NCBI GenBank assembly: GCA_965203525.1
Contig: OZ241898.1
Span: 1-64,000, forward strand
Source: WTFV01 sp965203525
GTDB taxonomy: Bacteria; Acidobacteriota; Vicinamibacteria; Vicinamibacterales; UBA8438
Length of the DNA stretch: 64,000 nucleotides
Reading direction: 5' to 3'
Shown: piece after piece, positions 8,238 to 17,056 of the stretch
Numbering within the stretch: the first letter of the stretch is position 1
Layout: each line of letters begins with the position of its first letter
Notes under the pieces: generated by a model
What the model was told of the DNA's origin: nothing
Database searches by the model: none
The model's input: the letters and a program-made list of their open reading frames with translations, nothing else
Translations under genes and position numbers: made by a program

Positions 8238-9218
8238 ATGACAGTTCTCGTCACCGGCGCGGCCGGATACATCGGCAGCGTGGTGGCCGAGCGCCTGCTC
8301 GCGCACGGCCACGCGGTCGCCGCGCTCGACGATCTCTCGCACGGGCATCGCGCGGCCGTGCCGGCCGGGGCGGCGTTCTTCGAGGGCGACCTGCGCGATC
8401 GCGCCCGGCTCGCGGAGGTGATGTCCGCGGTGCGCCCGGACGCGGTGGCGCACTTGGCGGCCGAGGCGCTGATCGGCGAGTCGGCGGCCGAACCGGCGAA
8501 GTTCTTCGAGGTCAACGTAACCGGCGGCCTCAACCTGCTGGACGCCATGCGGGCCGCCGACGTGCGCCGTCTGGTGTTTTCGTCGACCGCCGCGGTCTAC
8601 GGCGAGCCGGAGCGGACCCCGATCCCCGAGGACGCGCCGTTGCGGCCGGTCAACGCCTACGGCGCCTCGAAGCTGGCGTTCGAGCGGGCGCTGCCGTGGT
8701 ACGCGTCGGCGTACGGCCTGCGCCACGTCTCGCTCCGCTACTTCAACGCCTGCGGGGCGACGGCGGAGCGCGGCGAACACCACGTGCCCGAGACGCACCT
8801 GATCGCGATCCTGCTGGAGGTGGCGCTCGGCCTGCGCCCCGAGATCCGGATCTTCGGCAGCGACTACGACACCCCGGACGGCACCTGCGTCCGCGACTAC
8901 GTCCACGTCGCGGACGTCGCCGACGCGCACCTGCTCGCGCTCGACCGCATCGACCGCATCGAACCGGGCGCGTTCAATCTCGGCAACGGGACCGGCTTCT
9001 CGAACCGGGAGGTGGTGGAGGCGGCCCGGCGCGTCACCGGCCACCCGATTCCCGCGGCATCGGCCGGCCGGCGGGCCGGCGACCCGGCGCGGCTCGTGGC
9101 GAGCGCCGGGCGGGCGCGCGAGGTGCTCGGCTGGTCACCGCGCCACCCGGCCCTCGACGCGATGATCGCGACCGCCTGGGCGTGGCGGAAGGACCGGCCG
9201 CGACCGTACGGAGGTTGA
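8238..9218 (+). CDS. galE: UDP-glucose 4-epimerase
   Basis: Interconverts UDP-glucose and UDP-galactose in the cytoplasm, supplying sugar nucleotides for glycans. The 326-residue extended-SDR protein has the NAD motif VTGAAGYIGS (GxxGxxG), LAAEALIGES, catalytic Ser in FSSTAAVYGEP, the YxxxK pair in NAYGASK, and RYFNACGA. PDGTCVRDYVHVADVADAH is the galE signature; it is given here as PDGTCVRDYVHV and ADVADAH. Length and motifs are normal. It converges with the permease at 9252. It could feed the glycan cluster at 41-54 kb, which is inference. Confidence 0.9.
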   Translation: MTVLVTGAAGYIGSVVAERLLAHGHAVAALDDLSHGHRAAVPAGAAFFEGDLRDRARLAEVMSAVRPDAVAHLAAEALIGESAAEPAKFFEVNVTGGLNLLDAMRAADVRRLVFSSTAAVYGEPERTPIPEDAPLRPVNAYGASKLAFERALPWYASAYGLRHVSLRYFNACGATAERGEHHVPETHLIAILLEVALGLRPEIRIFGSDYDTPDGTCVRDYVHVADVADAHLLALDRIDRIEPGAFNLGNGTGFSNREVVEAARRVTGHPIPAASAGRRAGDPARLVASAGRAREVLGWSPRHPALDAMIATAWAWRKDRPRPYGG

Positions 9219-9251
9219 CGCCGGTCATGCCGCCGGCCGCTGATCCGTCGT

Positions 9252-10550
9252 CTACAGCCAGGCGAACTTCACCGCGAAGAGCAGCGCCACCGCGATCAGC
9301 GTCGGCGAGCACTCGCGCCGGCGTCCCGCCAGCACCTTGATCAGCACGTAGGAGAGGAAACCGAGGCCGATGCCGTCGGCGATGGAGAACGTCAGCGGGA
9401 TGGCGACGACGGTCATGACCGCGGCGGCGGATTCGGTGACGTCGCGCCAGTCCACGTCCACCAGCGGCCGCACCATCAGGCACGCCACGTAGAGGATGGC
9501 CGCCGCCGTCGCGTAAGGCGGTATGGACCCGGCCAGCGGCGCCAGGAACAGGCAGGCGAGGAACAGCCCGGCCACGACGACCGCGGTGAGCCCGGTGCGC
9601 CCGCCCGCGCTCGCTCCCGCGGCGCTCTCGATGTAGCTGGTCACCGGCGAGGTGCCGAGCAGGGCGCCGGCCACCGTGCCGGTGGAATCGGCGATCAGCG
9701 CCCGCCGCATGTGCGGAAGCCGCCCGCGATCGTCGAGAAGCCGCGCCTGGTGCGCGACGCCGATGAGCGTGCCGGTGGTGTCGAACAGGTCGACGATCAG
9801 GAACGTCAGGACGACCGTCAGCATCGCCGCCTGCAGAGCGCCCGCGAGGTCGAGGGCCAGCAGCGTCGGTGTCGGATCGGGCGGCAGCGACGCGATGCCC
9901 CGCCACTCGGAGACGCCCAGGGCGAGGCCGGCGGCGGCGACGCCGAGCATCCCGATGATGGCGGCCCCCGGCACGCGGCGCGCGGAGAGCGCGGCGATCG
10001 CGCAGAAACCGAGCAGGGCCAGCAGCGGCCCCGGCGTCATCAGCTCGCCGGCGGTGACCAGCGTCGCTTCGCTGGCCTGGATGATGCCGGCGTTCCGCAG
10101 CGCGATGACGCCCAGGAACAGGCCGATGCCGGCCGCGATGGCCAGCTTCAGCCCCTGGGGGATCGCCTCCACGATCCAGCGCCGCACCGGGAGCACGCTG
10201 AGAAGCAGGAACAGCACGCCGGAAACGAAGACCGCGCCGAGCGCGACCTCCCACGGGTGGCCCATGCCGAGGACGACGCCGTAGGCGAAGAACGCGTTGA
10301 GCCCCATGCCCGGCGCCAGCGCGATCGGGTAGTTGGCGTAGAGCCCCATCACCAGCGTGCTGAACGCCGCCGCGAGGCAGGTGGCGACGAACACCGCGTC
10401 GAACGGCATGCCGGCGTCGGAGAGGATCTGCGGATTGACGAAGGCGATGTAGGCCATCGTCAGGAACGTCGTCATGCCGGCGGTCACCTCCGTCCGCACG
10501 TCGGTGCCGCGTTGCGCCAGTCCGAAGAAGCGTTCGAGGGTCGCTGTCAT
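9252..10550 (-). CDS. NCS2 purine permease, AzgA type
   Basis: Inner-membrane nucleobase transporter of 432 residues with 12-14 predicted membrane segments. The start MTATLERFFGLAQRGTDVRT, then EVTAGMTTFLTMAYIAFVNP, is the AzgA/PbuG signature. Other family motifs are LAPGMGLNAFFAYG, QGLKLAIAAGIGLFLG, FDTTGTLIGV and SPVTSYIESAAGASAGGRTG. The ATG lies 4 nt after the amidohydrolase stop, so both genes are probably co-transcribed and coupled. Likely substrates are adenine, guanine or hypoxanthine, from family knowledge. Confidence 0.9.
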   Translation of the reverse strand: MTATLERFFGLAQRGTDVRTEVTAGMTTFLTMAYIAFVNPQILSDAGMPFDAVFVATCLAAAFSTLVMGLYANYPIALAPGMGLNAFFAYGVVLGMGHPWEVALGAVFVSGVLFLLLSVLPVRRWIVEAIPQGLKLAIAAGIGLFLGVIALRNAGIIQASEATLVTAGELMTPGPLLALLGFCAIAALSARRVPGAAIIGMLGVAAAGLALGVSEWRGIASLPPDPTPTLLALDLAGALQAAMLTVVLTFLIVDLFDTTGTLIGVAHQARLLDDRGRLPHMRRALIADSTGTVAGALLGTSPVTSYIESAAGASAGGRTGLTAVVVAGLFLACLFLAPLAGSIPPYATAAAILYVACLMVRPLVDVDWRDVTESAAAVMTVVAIPLTFSIADGIGLGFLSYVLIKVLAGRRRECSPTLIAVALLFAVKFAWL

Positions 10551-10554
10551 GGGG

Positions 10555-11748
10555 TCACCCCGCGCAGACGGGAGGTGCCTGGTACTCCAGCCCGAGCAGC
10601 CGGAAGTAGTTTTCGCCCAGGGCGACGTTCCGAAAGGCGTCATCGTCCAGATGCGCCAGAATGCGGCTCGTCACTTCGAGCTCTTCGCGGTACACCTCGA
10701 AGTTCTTGTCCCGCGACGCCAGGAAATCGGTCCCGGGCAGAATCCGGTCGGAGTGCGCGTTCAGGAACGGCACGTACGCCGCCCGGCCCTCCGGCGTCGA
10801 GAAGTAGACGTCGTCGAGCACCCGCCACGCGACGTCCAGCATCAGGTTCGGATGGCGTTCCAGCATCGACGTCAGCAGGGCGGCGTGGCGGTGCGGATCC
10901 ATGGTGGTCAGTTCCCGCGACAGCCCCATGTGGACCCAGACGATCGCGTTGTCCGGATAGAGGCGCAACGCCTCCTCCAGCAACGGCAGGTACCGCGTCG
11001 GCTCTTCGTCGTCGCCCAGGTCCGCGTGGATGGCGAGCGGGATTCGGCGTTTCCGCAGCACGTCCATGAAATCGGCCCAGCCGGAGATGGCGGCCGCCGG
11101 CACCGGCCGGCGCCCGTTGCCGAACAGCGCCTGCTTGACCAGGTTGACCTCGCCCATCCAGCGGAAGACGCCCGGGTACTCCCTGTCGAGCAGCTCCATC
11201 CCGGCCAGGACCGACTCCGGGGCCGCCAGGTCGGGGAAGGTCATGGCGAGCGTCAGGTGCAGGCCGGGCGGCGTCTTCGCGACCACGTTGGCGGCGTTGA
11301 CGAAGTCGTTCTTCAGCGTCGGCGTCACCGGCGTGCCGGGGCAGTCCAGGTAGTACGTGCAGGAGGACGCCGGCGGCAGCATCTGGCCGATGCCGTAGAC
11401 GTTCGCGAACAGTACGCCGGTCGCCTCGAAGTACTCCAGGATCTCCTCGAACGGAACGGCGGGTCCGCCGAACGGCCGGAAGTGGACGTGGGTGTCGACG
11501 ACGGCGGTCTGCGGCCGCGTGGTCCGGTCGTAGCAGGGCGCGTCCGCCGAACGGAAGGAGTCCAGCGTCAGCGCGGGCGCGGCCTGCGCCGGCTCGGCGG
11601 CCGCCGCCGGCGGCGCGGCGCCCCGGGTCGCGGCGACCGTTGCGGCGCGCCCGGCTCCGCCGCCGGCCGTGGCCAGGATGCCGAGCGTGGCGAGCGGCAG
11701 GAGCGATGCGCCGCGCCGCCGGCGTCCGGTCCGGTCAGCCATCCGCAT
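10555..11748 (-). CDS. Amidohydrolase-2 family protein, probably exported
   Basis: A TIM-barrel hydrolase or decarboxylase-like protein of 397 residues (COG2159 type). The N-terminus is a long basic and Ala-rich signal-like segment (residues about 1-58). Motifs: VVDTHVHFRPF (HxH metal site), LHLTLAMTFPD, PLAIHADLGDD (His), VWVHMGLS (His), ILPGTDFLASR (Asp) and the family ending NVALGENYFRLLG. It is directly upstream of, and probably coupled to, the purine permease. ATGs at 11748 and 11742 are both possible and neither has a good Shine-Dalgarno. The substrate is not known. Confidence 0.8.
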   Translation of the reverse strand: MRMADRTGRRRRGASLLPLATLGILATAGGGAGRAATVAATRGAAPPAAAAEPAQAAPALTLDSFRSADAPCYDRTTRPQTAVVDTHVHFRPFGGPAVPFEEILEYFEATGVLFANVYGIGQMLPPASSCTYYLDCPGTPVTPTLKNDFVNAANVVAKTPPGLHLTLAMTFPDLAAPESVLAGMELLDREYPGVFRWMGEVNLVKQALFGNGRRPVPAAAISGWADFMDVLRKRRIPLAIHADLGDDEEPTRYLPLLEEALRLYPDNAIVWVHMGLSRELTTMDPHRHAALLTSMLERHPNLMLDVAWRVLDDVYFSTPEGRAAYVPFLNAHSDRILPGTDFLASRDKNFEVYREELEVTSRILAHLDDDAFRNVALGENYFRLLGLEYQAPPVCAG

Positions 11749-11822
11749 CGCGCTCGGCCGTCCGTTTCATGGGCGCCAGAAGAATAGCGCCCGGAGCGGC
11801 CGGCCGCAAGCGCGTCGCCGCG

Positions 11823-12338
11823 TCACGGCTCCGTCCCTTCGTTCAGGATGGCGAGATACCGGTCGTGGACGAACTCGCCGGGGGACTTCGTGCTGCCGCG
11901 CCCGCGCGACAGCAGGACGCCGTGCACCTCGCGGAGCAGGCGGTTCGACAGCGGGAATCCTCCCCGCAGGCGTTGCAGGCCGTGCTCGAGGGCGGCGACG
12001 TAGTTCGAGACTTCGACGACGTCGTCAAGCGGGACGCCGGGCGTCTCCTCGGACTCGAAGAGGAGGAGATCCGACAGCGACGACTGCGTGCCCTCGATCC
12101 GGGAGGAAAGCACCGCCTCCTTCCGCACGTAGGCGTACAGCAAGAGGGTGCGGTCCGGCAGCAGGGTCGAGATGCCGTCGAGTCGGCCGAGGGAGAGCAC
12201 CGCGGATTCGAGCCCCGGCTGCAGGGCACCGTCCGGATCCAGGGGCGGCACGGGCGGCAGCGGCGCCGGCACGAAGGCGCGAACCTGCTCGCCTCCCGTG
12301 CTCGTCACCTCGTAGCCGCCGACTCGTTCGCGCCGCAT
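11823..12338 (-). pseudogene. Truncated Fic protein (N-terminal domain only)
   Basis: 171 residues matching the Fic/DOC N-terminal domain. It has the inhibitory-helix motif SSRIEGTQSS (S78, E82, G83 fit [S/T]xxxE[G/N]), NYVAALEHGL, and LLREVHGVLLSRGRGSTKSPGEF. In full-length Fic enzymes the sequence continues into the catalytic HPFxDGNGR loop. Here it ends after GEFVHDRYLAILNEGTEP with no catalytic part in the remaining 60 bp before the next gene. The AMP-transferring activity is therefore lost, and the leftover may be a non-functional stub or a solitary regulatory domain. The upstream flank is unusually AT-rich, which hints at acquisition by transfer. Confidence 0.75.
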
Positions 12339-12465
12339 GACGGTTCGACCACTTGCAGAAATTCCAATAGCCGCTCCGGTTGATGAAATTTAGCATGGAA
12401 ATGAAAACAACCAGCGTTTCGTCCTGCGCTTGTGAGCGAAATGCCAACAAGCCCCCGCGTCCGGA
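12339..12465. other. AT-rich gap, no gene seen
   Basis: A patch of clearly lower GC than anything nearby, with short A and T runs between 12355 and 12430, separating the Fic stub from the large hydrolase gene. I see no ORF, tRNA or clear promoter in it. It may be an old transfer scar or a regulatory region. Confidence 0.5.
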
Positions 12466-14517
12466 TCACTGCCGGTCGCCGCCGGCGTCCTCGCCCAGCA
12501 GGTAGTCCCAGTGCCGCCCGGCCTGCGCCAGGATCGGCGCAAGGTCCTCCGCCAGCAGGTATCCGTCGTCGACGAGCGCGAGGGCCGCTTCCGTGACCCG
12601 GCCGACGTACTCCGCCCGGCTGCCGTAGCGTTCGGCGATCGACCGCCGGGGGTCGCCGGCGCGCTCGCGGTCGCCGGCCGTCCGCGGAAACGGGACGTAG
12701 GAACCCTGCATGCTCGACAGCACGTCCGGTGGCCCCGCCTCGGCGTGGAACAGGTTCCAGCCGGTGTAGGTGGCGAGCGGAACGGCGACCTCCGGCATCA
12801 TCAGCCCGCCGGTCTCGTTGCCGTCGGCATCGACCCGCGGCACCAGGATCGGGAACGCCGAGAGCACTTCCGGCGGCTGCACCGAGGCGATCCCGCGCGT
12901 CCGGAACTCCGGCCCGTAGACCGCGCGGTAGGCGAGGTGCGGCGCGGCGGGCTGGCCTACGCCCGGCAGATCCGGGAAGCGCAGGCGCTCGGGCGCCACG
13001 AGGTCGCCGTCGGCGATGCGCGGGTAGACGCTCGGCGGCGGCGGCGCGCCGTCGTCGATCCAGCGGTCCATCGCCAGCAGCAGCGGGCGCAGGAACCAGG
13101 AGTAGTCGTTCGGGTTGCTCAACTGTTGCCCGCTGGTGCGCCGCGGCGGGAAGCGGCCGGGGCCGTGCTGGCCGCCGGCGAACGAGTAGATCCGCACGTT
13201 GTCGAGCAGCGGCGCGTCCGCCGTCCCGTCGAGGGTGGTGTGGATCAGCGACGCCGCGCGGCCCCAGTACTCGTAGGACGAGTTCGTGTAGAAGACCTTC
13301 GGCATGTGGCCCGGCCGGATGCCGGCGAGCAGGCCGTCCCGCATGTCGGTCTCGGGGTCGTGCTGCACGACGTCGGTGAACGGGAAGACGTCGCTCGGGT
13401 AGAGCTTGTTCAGGAACGGATGGCCGTCCCGCGACGGCTGGGCGAAGCGGTGGTTGAAGCTGCCGCGCCCGCCGCCCGCCACGTGCGCCAGCACGCCGTC
13501 GAACACCCGCCGGTTCTGCTCGTCGACGTTGAAGCCGTGGTAGAGGAACGTCCGCAGGAACCGTCCGCTCTGCGACACGCCCCAGGCGATGGCGCGCTCG
13601 ACGGCGCCGGCCGGCAGGCCCAGCTCCGGCGTCGCCTCGTACTTCATCTGCGCGATCACGTCGCGTACGGCCGCGGGTCCGAGGCCCACCAGGGCGGGAT
13701 CCCGGGCGACGTAGACCACGTCGTAGATCCTGTGCGGCTCGAAGCCGCCGTCGAGGTGGACGCGGGTCGGGTCGTCGACGATCGAGCCGTCGGCGCCGCA
13801 CCGGCCGAAGCGCCACCGGTCGCGCGGGATCACGCGCCGCGGCTGGTCGACGCCGTCGCGCACCGTCATCACGTTGGCCGGATCGTCCGGATCGGAGACG
13901 GCGTAGGCGACGTGGTTCCGGTCGGCGAGCGAGCGGTCGCACGTGCGCCGGTTGACGATCACCTCGCTGCGGACCAGCCCGGTGATCGGGGCTCCGCCGC
14001 CGGTCGCCGCCGGCGTGTGCAGCCGCATCTGCCCGTCGCGCAACGGCACGTCGAACTGCCAGCCGAGCCACAGCAGCGAGAACCCGTTCTTCAGCAGGAA
14101 GCCGTCGCCCATTTCCTCCGCCGTGCGCGGGTCGCGGCTGCCGGCGGCATTGTTGAAGTAGCCGAGCATCCCCTTGCCGCCGCGGTTCGACACCTCGTAG
14201 AGGACGGCGCCGTTGCCTCGCCCGGCGTCCTTCGGCTTCAGCAGGAAGAAGTTCGAGCGGAACTCCACCATGCCGCGGCCGTTGCGCGGCGCGAAGTCGA
14301 CGTCGGCCACGATCCGGTTGGCCGCGTTCGCCGGATCGACCTCGAAGTGGACCATGCCGGCCAGCTTCTCGTAGGGCCCGGCCAGCCCGTAGGCCCGGCC
14401 GTCCGCGACGTCGGCGCGGCTCTCGACGACCACGCGGACGACCTCCGCGGATGCGGTCGCGGCGACGCCGGGCGCGACCACGGACAGGGTAAGGAATGCG
14501 GAAATCAGGCGCTGCAT
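12466..14517 (-). CDS. Exported alpha/beta hydrolase-domain protein
   Basis: A 683-residue secreted protein with a clear signal peptide (FLTLSVVAPGVAATASA). It resembles the Abhydrolase_10 type: VVLESR-like start VVRVVVESRADVADG, YEKLAGMVHFEVDP, VDFAPRNGRGMVEF, and a nucleophile elbow-like GVSQSGRFLRTFLYHGFN (GxSxSG). FYTNSSYEYWGRAASLIHT and FAGGQHGPGRF in the second half hold possible His residues. GAGGAGGACC precedes the ATG at 14517. The likely action is hydrolysis of an ester or amide in the periplasm. The substrate is unknown. Confidence 0.75.
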   Translation of the reverse strand: MQRLISAFLTLSVVAPGVAATASAEVVRVVVESRADVADGRAYGLAGPYEKLAGMVHFEVDPANAANRIVADVDFAPRNGRGMVEFRSNFFLLKPKDAGRGNGAVLYEVSNRGGKGMLGYFNNAAGSRDPRTAEEMGDGFLLKNGFSLLWLGWQFDVPLRDGQMRLHTPAATGGGAPITGLVRSEVIVNRRTCDRSLADRNHVAYAVSDPDDPANVMTVRDGVDQPRRVIPRDRWRFGRCGADGSIVDDPTRVHLDGGFEPHRIYDVVYVARDPALVGLGPAAVRDVIAQMKYEATPELGLPAGAVERAIAWGVSQSGRFLRTFLYHGFNVDEQNRRVFDGVLAHVAGGGRGSFNHRFAQPSRDGHPFLNKLYPSDVFPFTDVVQHDPETDMRDGLLAGIRPGHMPKVFYTNSSYEYWGRAASLIHTTLDGTADAPLLDNVRIYSFAGGQHGPGRFPPRRTSGQQLSNPNDYSWFLRPLLLAMDRWIDDGAPPPPSVYPRIADGDLVAPERLRFPDLPGVGQPAAPHLAYRAVYGPEFRTRGIASVQPPEVLSAFPILVPRVDADGNETGGLMMPEVAVPLATYTGWNLFHAEAGPPDVLSSMQGSYVPFPRTAGDRERAGDPRRSIAERYGSRAEYVGRVTEAALALVDDGYLLAEDLAPILAQAGRHWDYLLGEDAGGDRQ

Positions 14518-14615
14518 CGGTCCTCCTCGGCCATCGGGTCCTGCATGCCGGGGGCGTGGCGGCCACACCGCGCATCGGCCGCGGCATGGCGTCCTGCCGA
14601 ATCCACCGGTCGTCG

Positions 14616-14621
14616 ATTATA
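14616..14621 (-). promoter_or_regulatory. -10 box of the alpha/beta hydrolase gene
   Basis: On the minus strand this reads TATAAT, a perfect -10 hexamer, about 95 bp upstream of the ATG at 14517. No clear -35 is seen at the expected distance. Confidence 0.45.
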
Positions 14622-14754
14622 GAAGGGTTACCATACCTTGGCGCCACCACCGCGGCGCCCGCGAAGGAATCTCCAGCAATGTGGCGAATCAGCGTGCAAC
14701 GTCTCGCTGGCGCCTTGATCGCGGCCGGAGACGGAAATCGAGCTGCGGTCGCGG

Positions 14755-14898
14755 ATGGAGCTCCGCATGCGTCAGACCTGCGAAGTGCGGAGCCCGGCCG
14801 GCGGCGGCCGCCAGTTGATCGTCACCTCGCGCATCGACGGCGGCCGGCGGGGCCGGGACCGCGAGCTCCGCCGGGTCTACGACGTGGACGCCCGGTAG
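14755..14898 (+). CDS. Small hypothetical ORF, doubtful
   Basis: A 47-residue Arg-rich frame (MELRMRQTCEVRSPAGGG, then RQLIVTSRIDGG and VYDVDAR) in the 430-bp gap between divergent genes. No Shine-Dalgarno or recognised family. It could be a fragment or chance. Nothing else supportable is seen in this gap apart from the -10 box at 14616. Confidence 0.2.
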   Translation: MELRMRQTCEVRSPAGGGRQLIVTSRIDGGRRGRDRELRRVYDVDAR

Positions 14899-14948
14899 CG
14901 TCCGGCCTGGTGATCGAACCGGCCCGTTGCGAGTTCGGAGAACGTGCG

Positions 14949-16064
14949 TCAGTCGCCGGCCGGCGCCTTGCGCGCCGACACCGCCGGGTTCGCGTCGAGC
15001 ATCACGGCCAGCCAGCGCAGGTCGGCGGTGTTCTCCAGGGCGATCTTGACCACCATCGTCAGCGGCACCGAGAAGAGCATCCCCACCGGCCCCCACACCC
15101 AGCCCCAGAAGACCAGGGACGCGAAAACCACCAGGGTCGACAGCCCGAGGCGCCGGCCGAGCAGGGTCGGCTCGATCACGTTGCCGAAAACGACGTTCAC
15201 CACCAGGTAACCCGCCGCGATGACGACCGCGGATCCGGGTCCCAGGCCCGGTTGCAGCACCGCCAGCGACACGGCCGGCACCGCCGCGAAGATCGAGCCG
15301 AGCGTCGGGATGAAGTTGAACATGAACGCGACCACGCCCCACAGGATCGGAAAGTCGAGCCCCATGATCGCGACCCAGGTCCCGATGACGAGCCCGGTGG
15401 CGGCGCTGACCGCGGCCTTCGTCACGAGGTAGGTCTGGATCTGCGCGGAGATGCGCCCGAGGTGTCCGAACTGATCGGGTCCCGCGCCGAAGGCGAGCCG
15501 GATCTTCGCGGTGAAGCCGGCCGCCTCGAACAGGATGAAGACCACGGTGAGGAAGACCAGGAAGGCGTTCGAGAGGAAGGAGCCCACCGTCCGTACGGCG
15601 TTGCCGACGATCGCGCCGGTGTTGCCGATGATCGCGCCGATCGTGTCGACGGTGCCGAAAGCCGCCAGGGAAACCGACCGCCACTCTTCCCGCCACGTCT
15701 CCACCGGCAGGCCGAGGGCCGCGCCGAGCGCGGTCACCGAGGTCCCCAGTTCGTCCACCCGCTCCCGGTACCTGGGGATCACCTCCGTCAACTGGTTGAC
15801 CGACTGCGCCAGCAGGGCCACCAGGATGCCGATGACCGACGCGGCCGCGAGGACGGTCAGCAGGACCGCCAGCGGTTTCGGCACGCGCAGGCGCACCAGC
15901 CAGTTCATCAGCGGCACGTTCACCACCGCGAGAAACACCGCGATCAGAAACGGCAGGATGAGCGCGGCCGCCGCGCGCAGGCCGGCGATGACGATGACGA
16001 CGCAGGCCGCGGCGACGAGGAAGCGCAGGCCGGCGTCGCGGCGGCCGCGCGGCTCGGGGCTCAT
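14949..16064 (-). CDS. AI-2E family transporter
   Basis: A polytopic inner-membrane protein of 371 residues in the AI-2E/TqsA (DUF20) exporter family. Features: paired N-terminal helices (FLVAAACVVIVIAGLR, ALILPFLIAVFLAVVNVPLM), a soluble loop (about 80-145), the helices LVFLTVVFILFEAAG and IMGLDFPILWGVVAFMFNFI. The family motif NFIPTLGSIFAAVP, NVIEPTLLGRRLGLS and SVPLTMVVKIALEN close the protein. Its ATG overlaps the egtD stop by 4 bp (ATGA), making it the third gene of the ergothioneine operon. A role in moving ergothioneine or a precursor is suggested only by context. Confidence 0.88.
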   Translation of the reverse strand: MSPEPRGRRDAGLRFLVAAACVVIVIAGLRAAAALILPFLIAVFLAVVNVPLMNWLVRLRVPKPLAVLLTVLAAASVIGILVALLAQSVNQLTEVIPRYRERVDELGTSVTALGAALGLPVETWREEWRSVSLAAFGTVDTIGAIIGNTGAIVGNAVRTVGSFLSNAFLVFLTVVFILFEAAGFTAKIRLAFGAGPDQFGHLGRISAQIQTYLVTKAAVSAATGLVIGTWVAIMGLDFPILWGVVAFMFNFIPTLGSIFAAVPAVSLAVLQPGLGPGSAVVIAAGYLVVNVVFGNVIEPTLLGRRLGLSTLVVFASLVFWGWVWGPVGMLFSVPLTMVVKIALENTADLRWLAVMLDANPAVSARKAPAGD

Positions 16065-17056
16065 GGCACGTCGAAGAGGGTCAGGGAGAACGCCGCGCCG
16101 GTCTCGATCCACTGCGCGCCGTACGCGAACCCGGCGCGCACGGCGCGGTCCACGACCTCGCCCGGCCGGTACTTGTGCGCGCTCTCCGTCCAGATCGACT
16201 CCCCCGCGGCGAACCGGACGCAGCAGTCCGCCGCGGGAATGCAGACGGTCTGCTCCGCCTGGCTGACCAGGTACGACTCCACCCGCGACTCCCGCGCGTT
16301 CCAGACGACGCGATGCGCGAACCGGTCGATCTCGAAGTCGGCGTCGAGCTCGCGGTTCAGGCGCACCAGCAGGTTGCGGTTGAACGACGCGGTCACCCCC
16401 AGCGGGTCGTCGTAGGCGAGCAGCAGCTCCCGCTCCGGCTTGACGAGGTCGGCGCCGAGGAGCAGGCTGTCCCCCGGCCGCAGGGCGGCGCCGATCGCGG
16501 CGAGAAAGCGGTCCGCTTCGTCCGGCGCCAGGTTGCCGACGTTCGATCCGAGGAAGAGCACCATGGCCCGGCGGCGCGGATCGAGCTCGGCGACCGCGGC
16601 GCGCAGGCCGGCGGCGTACGAGGCCCGGTGGCCGCGCACCGCGACCCGGGAGTGGTGCGCCACGGCCCGGCCGGCCCGCGCCAGGGCCGTCTCCGAGACG
16701 TCGATCAGGTGCACGGTCGCGGCGCGGCCCGCCGCGGCCAGCCCCGCGGCCAGGATGGCGAGCTTCTCGCCGTTCCCGCCGCCGAGCTCGATCAGCGTGG
16801 CCGGATCGTCCAGCCGTCCGAGTATGGCGTCGCGTTCACGCGCCAGCAGGGCGCGCTCGCCGCGCGTGATCGGATACCAGGGCAGCTCGCAGATCGCTTC
16901 GAACAGGTGCGACCCGAGCGCATCGTAGAGGTACTTCGCGGCCAGGCGCTTCGGCCGGTTCGTCAGCCCCGCGGCGACGTCGCGGGCGAACGCTTCGTCG
17001 GAATTCCCGCGCCGTCCGGCCGCCGGGCGGTCGGATACCGCCTCCAGCGCCGTCAA
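16061..17056 (-). CDS. egtD: L-histidine N-alpha-methyltransferase
   Basis: Makes hercynine by trimethylating histidine with SAM, the first step of ergothioneine synthesis. The 331-residue protein (family about 320) shows the EgtD order: LTNRPKRLAAKYLYDALGS, LFEAICELPWYPITRGE, the SAM motif TLIELGGGNGEKL, FLGSNVGNLAPDEA, LLLGADLVKPERELLLAYDD and FNRNLLVRLNRELDADF. The C-terminus has WTESAHKYRP. The start is a TTG at 17056 overlapping the egtB TGA (TTGA); longer frames lie inside egtB. This coupling argues for fixed co-expression. Confidence 0.92.
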   Translation of the reverse strand: MTALEAVSDRPAAGRRGNSDEAFARDVAAGLTNRPKRLAAKYLYDALGSHLFEAICELPWYPITRGERALLARERDAILGRLDDPATLIELGGGNGEKLAILAAGLAAAGRAATVHLIDVSETALARAGRAVAHHSRVAVRGHRASYAAGLRAAVAELDPRRRAMVLFLGSNVGNLAPDEADRFLAAIGAALRPGDSLLLGADLVKPERELLLAYDDPLGVTASFNRNLLVRLNRELDADFEIDRFAHRVVWNARESRVESYLVSQAEQTVCIPAADCCVRFAAGESIWTESAHKYRPGEVVDRAVRAGFAYGAQWIETGAAFSLTLFDVP

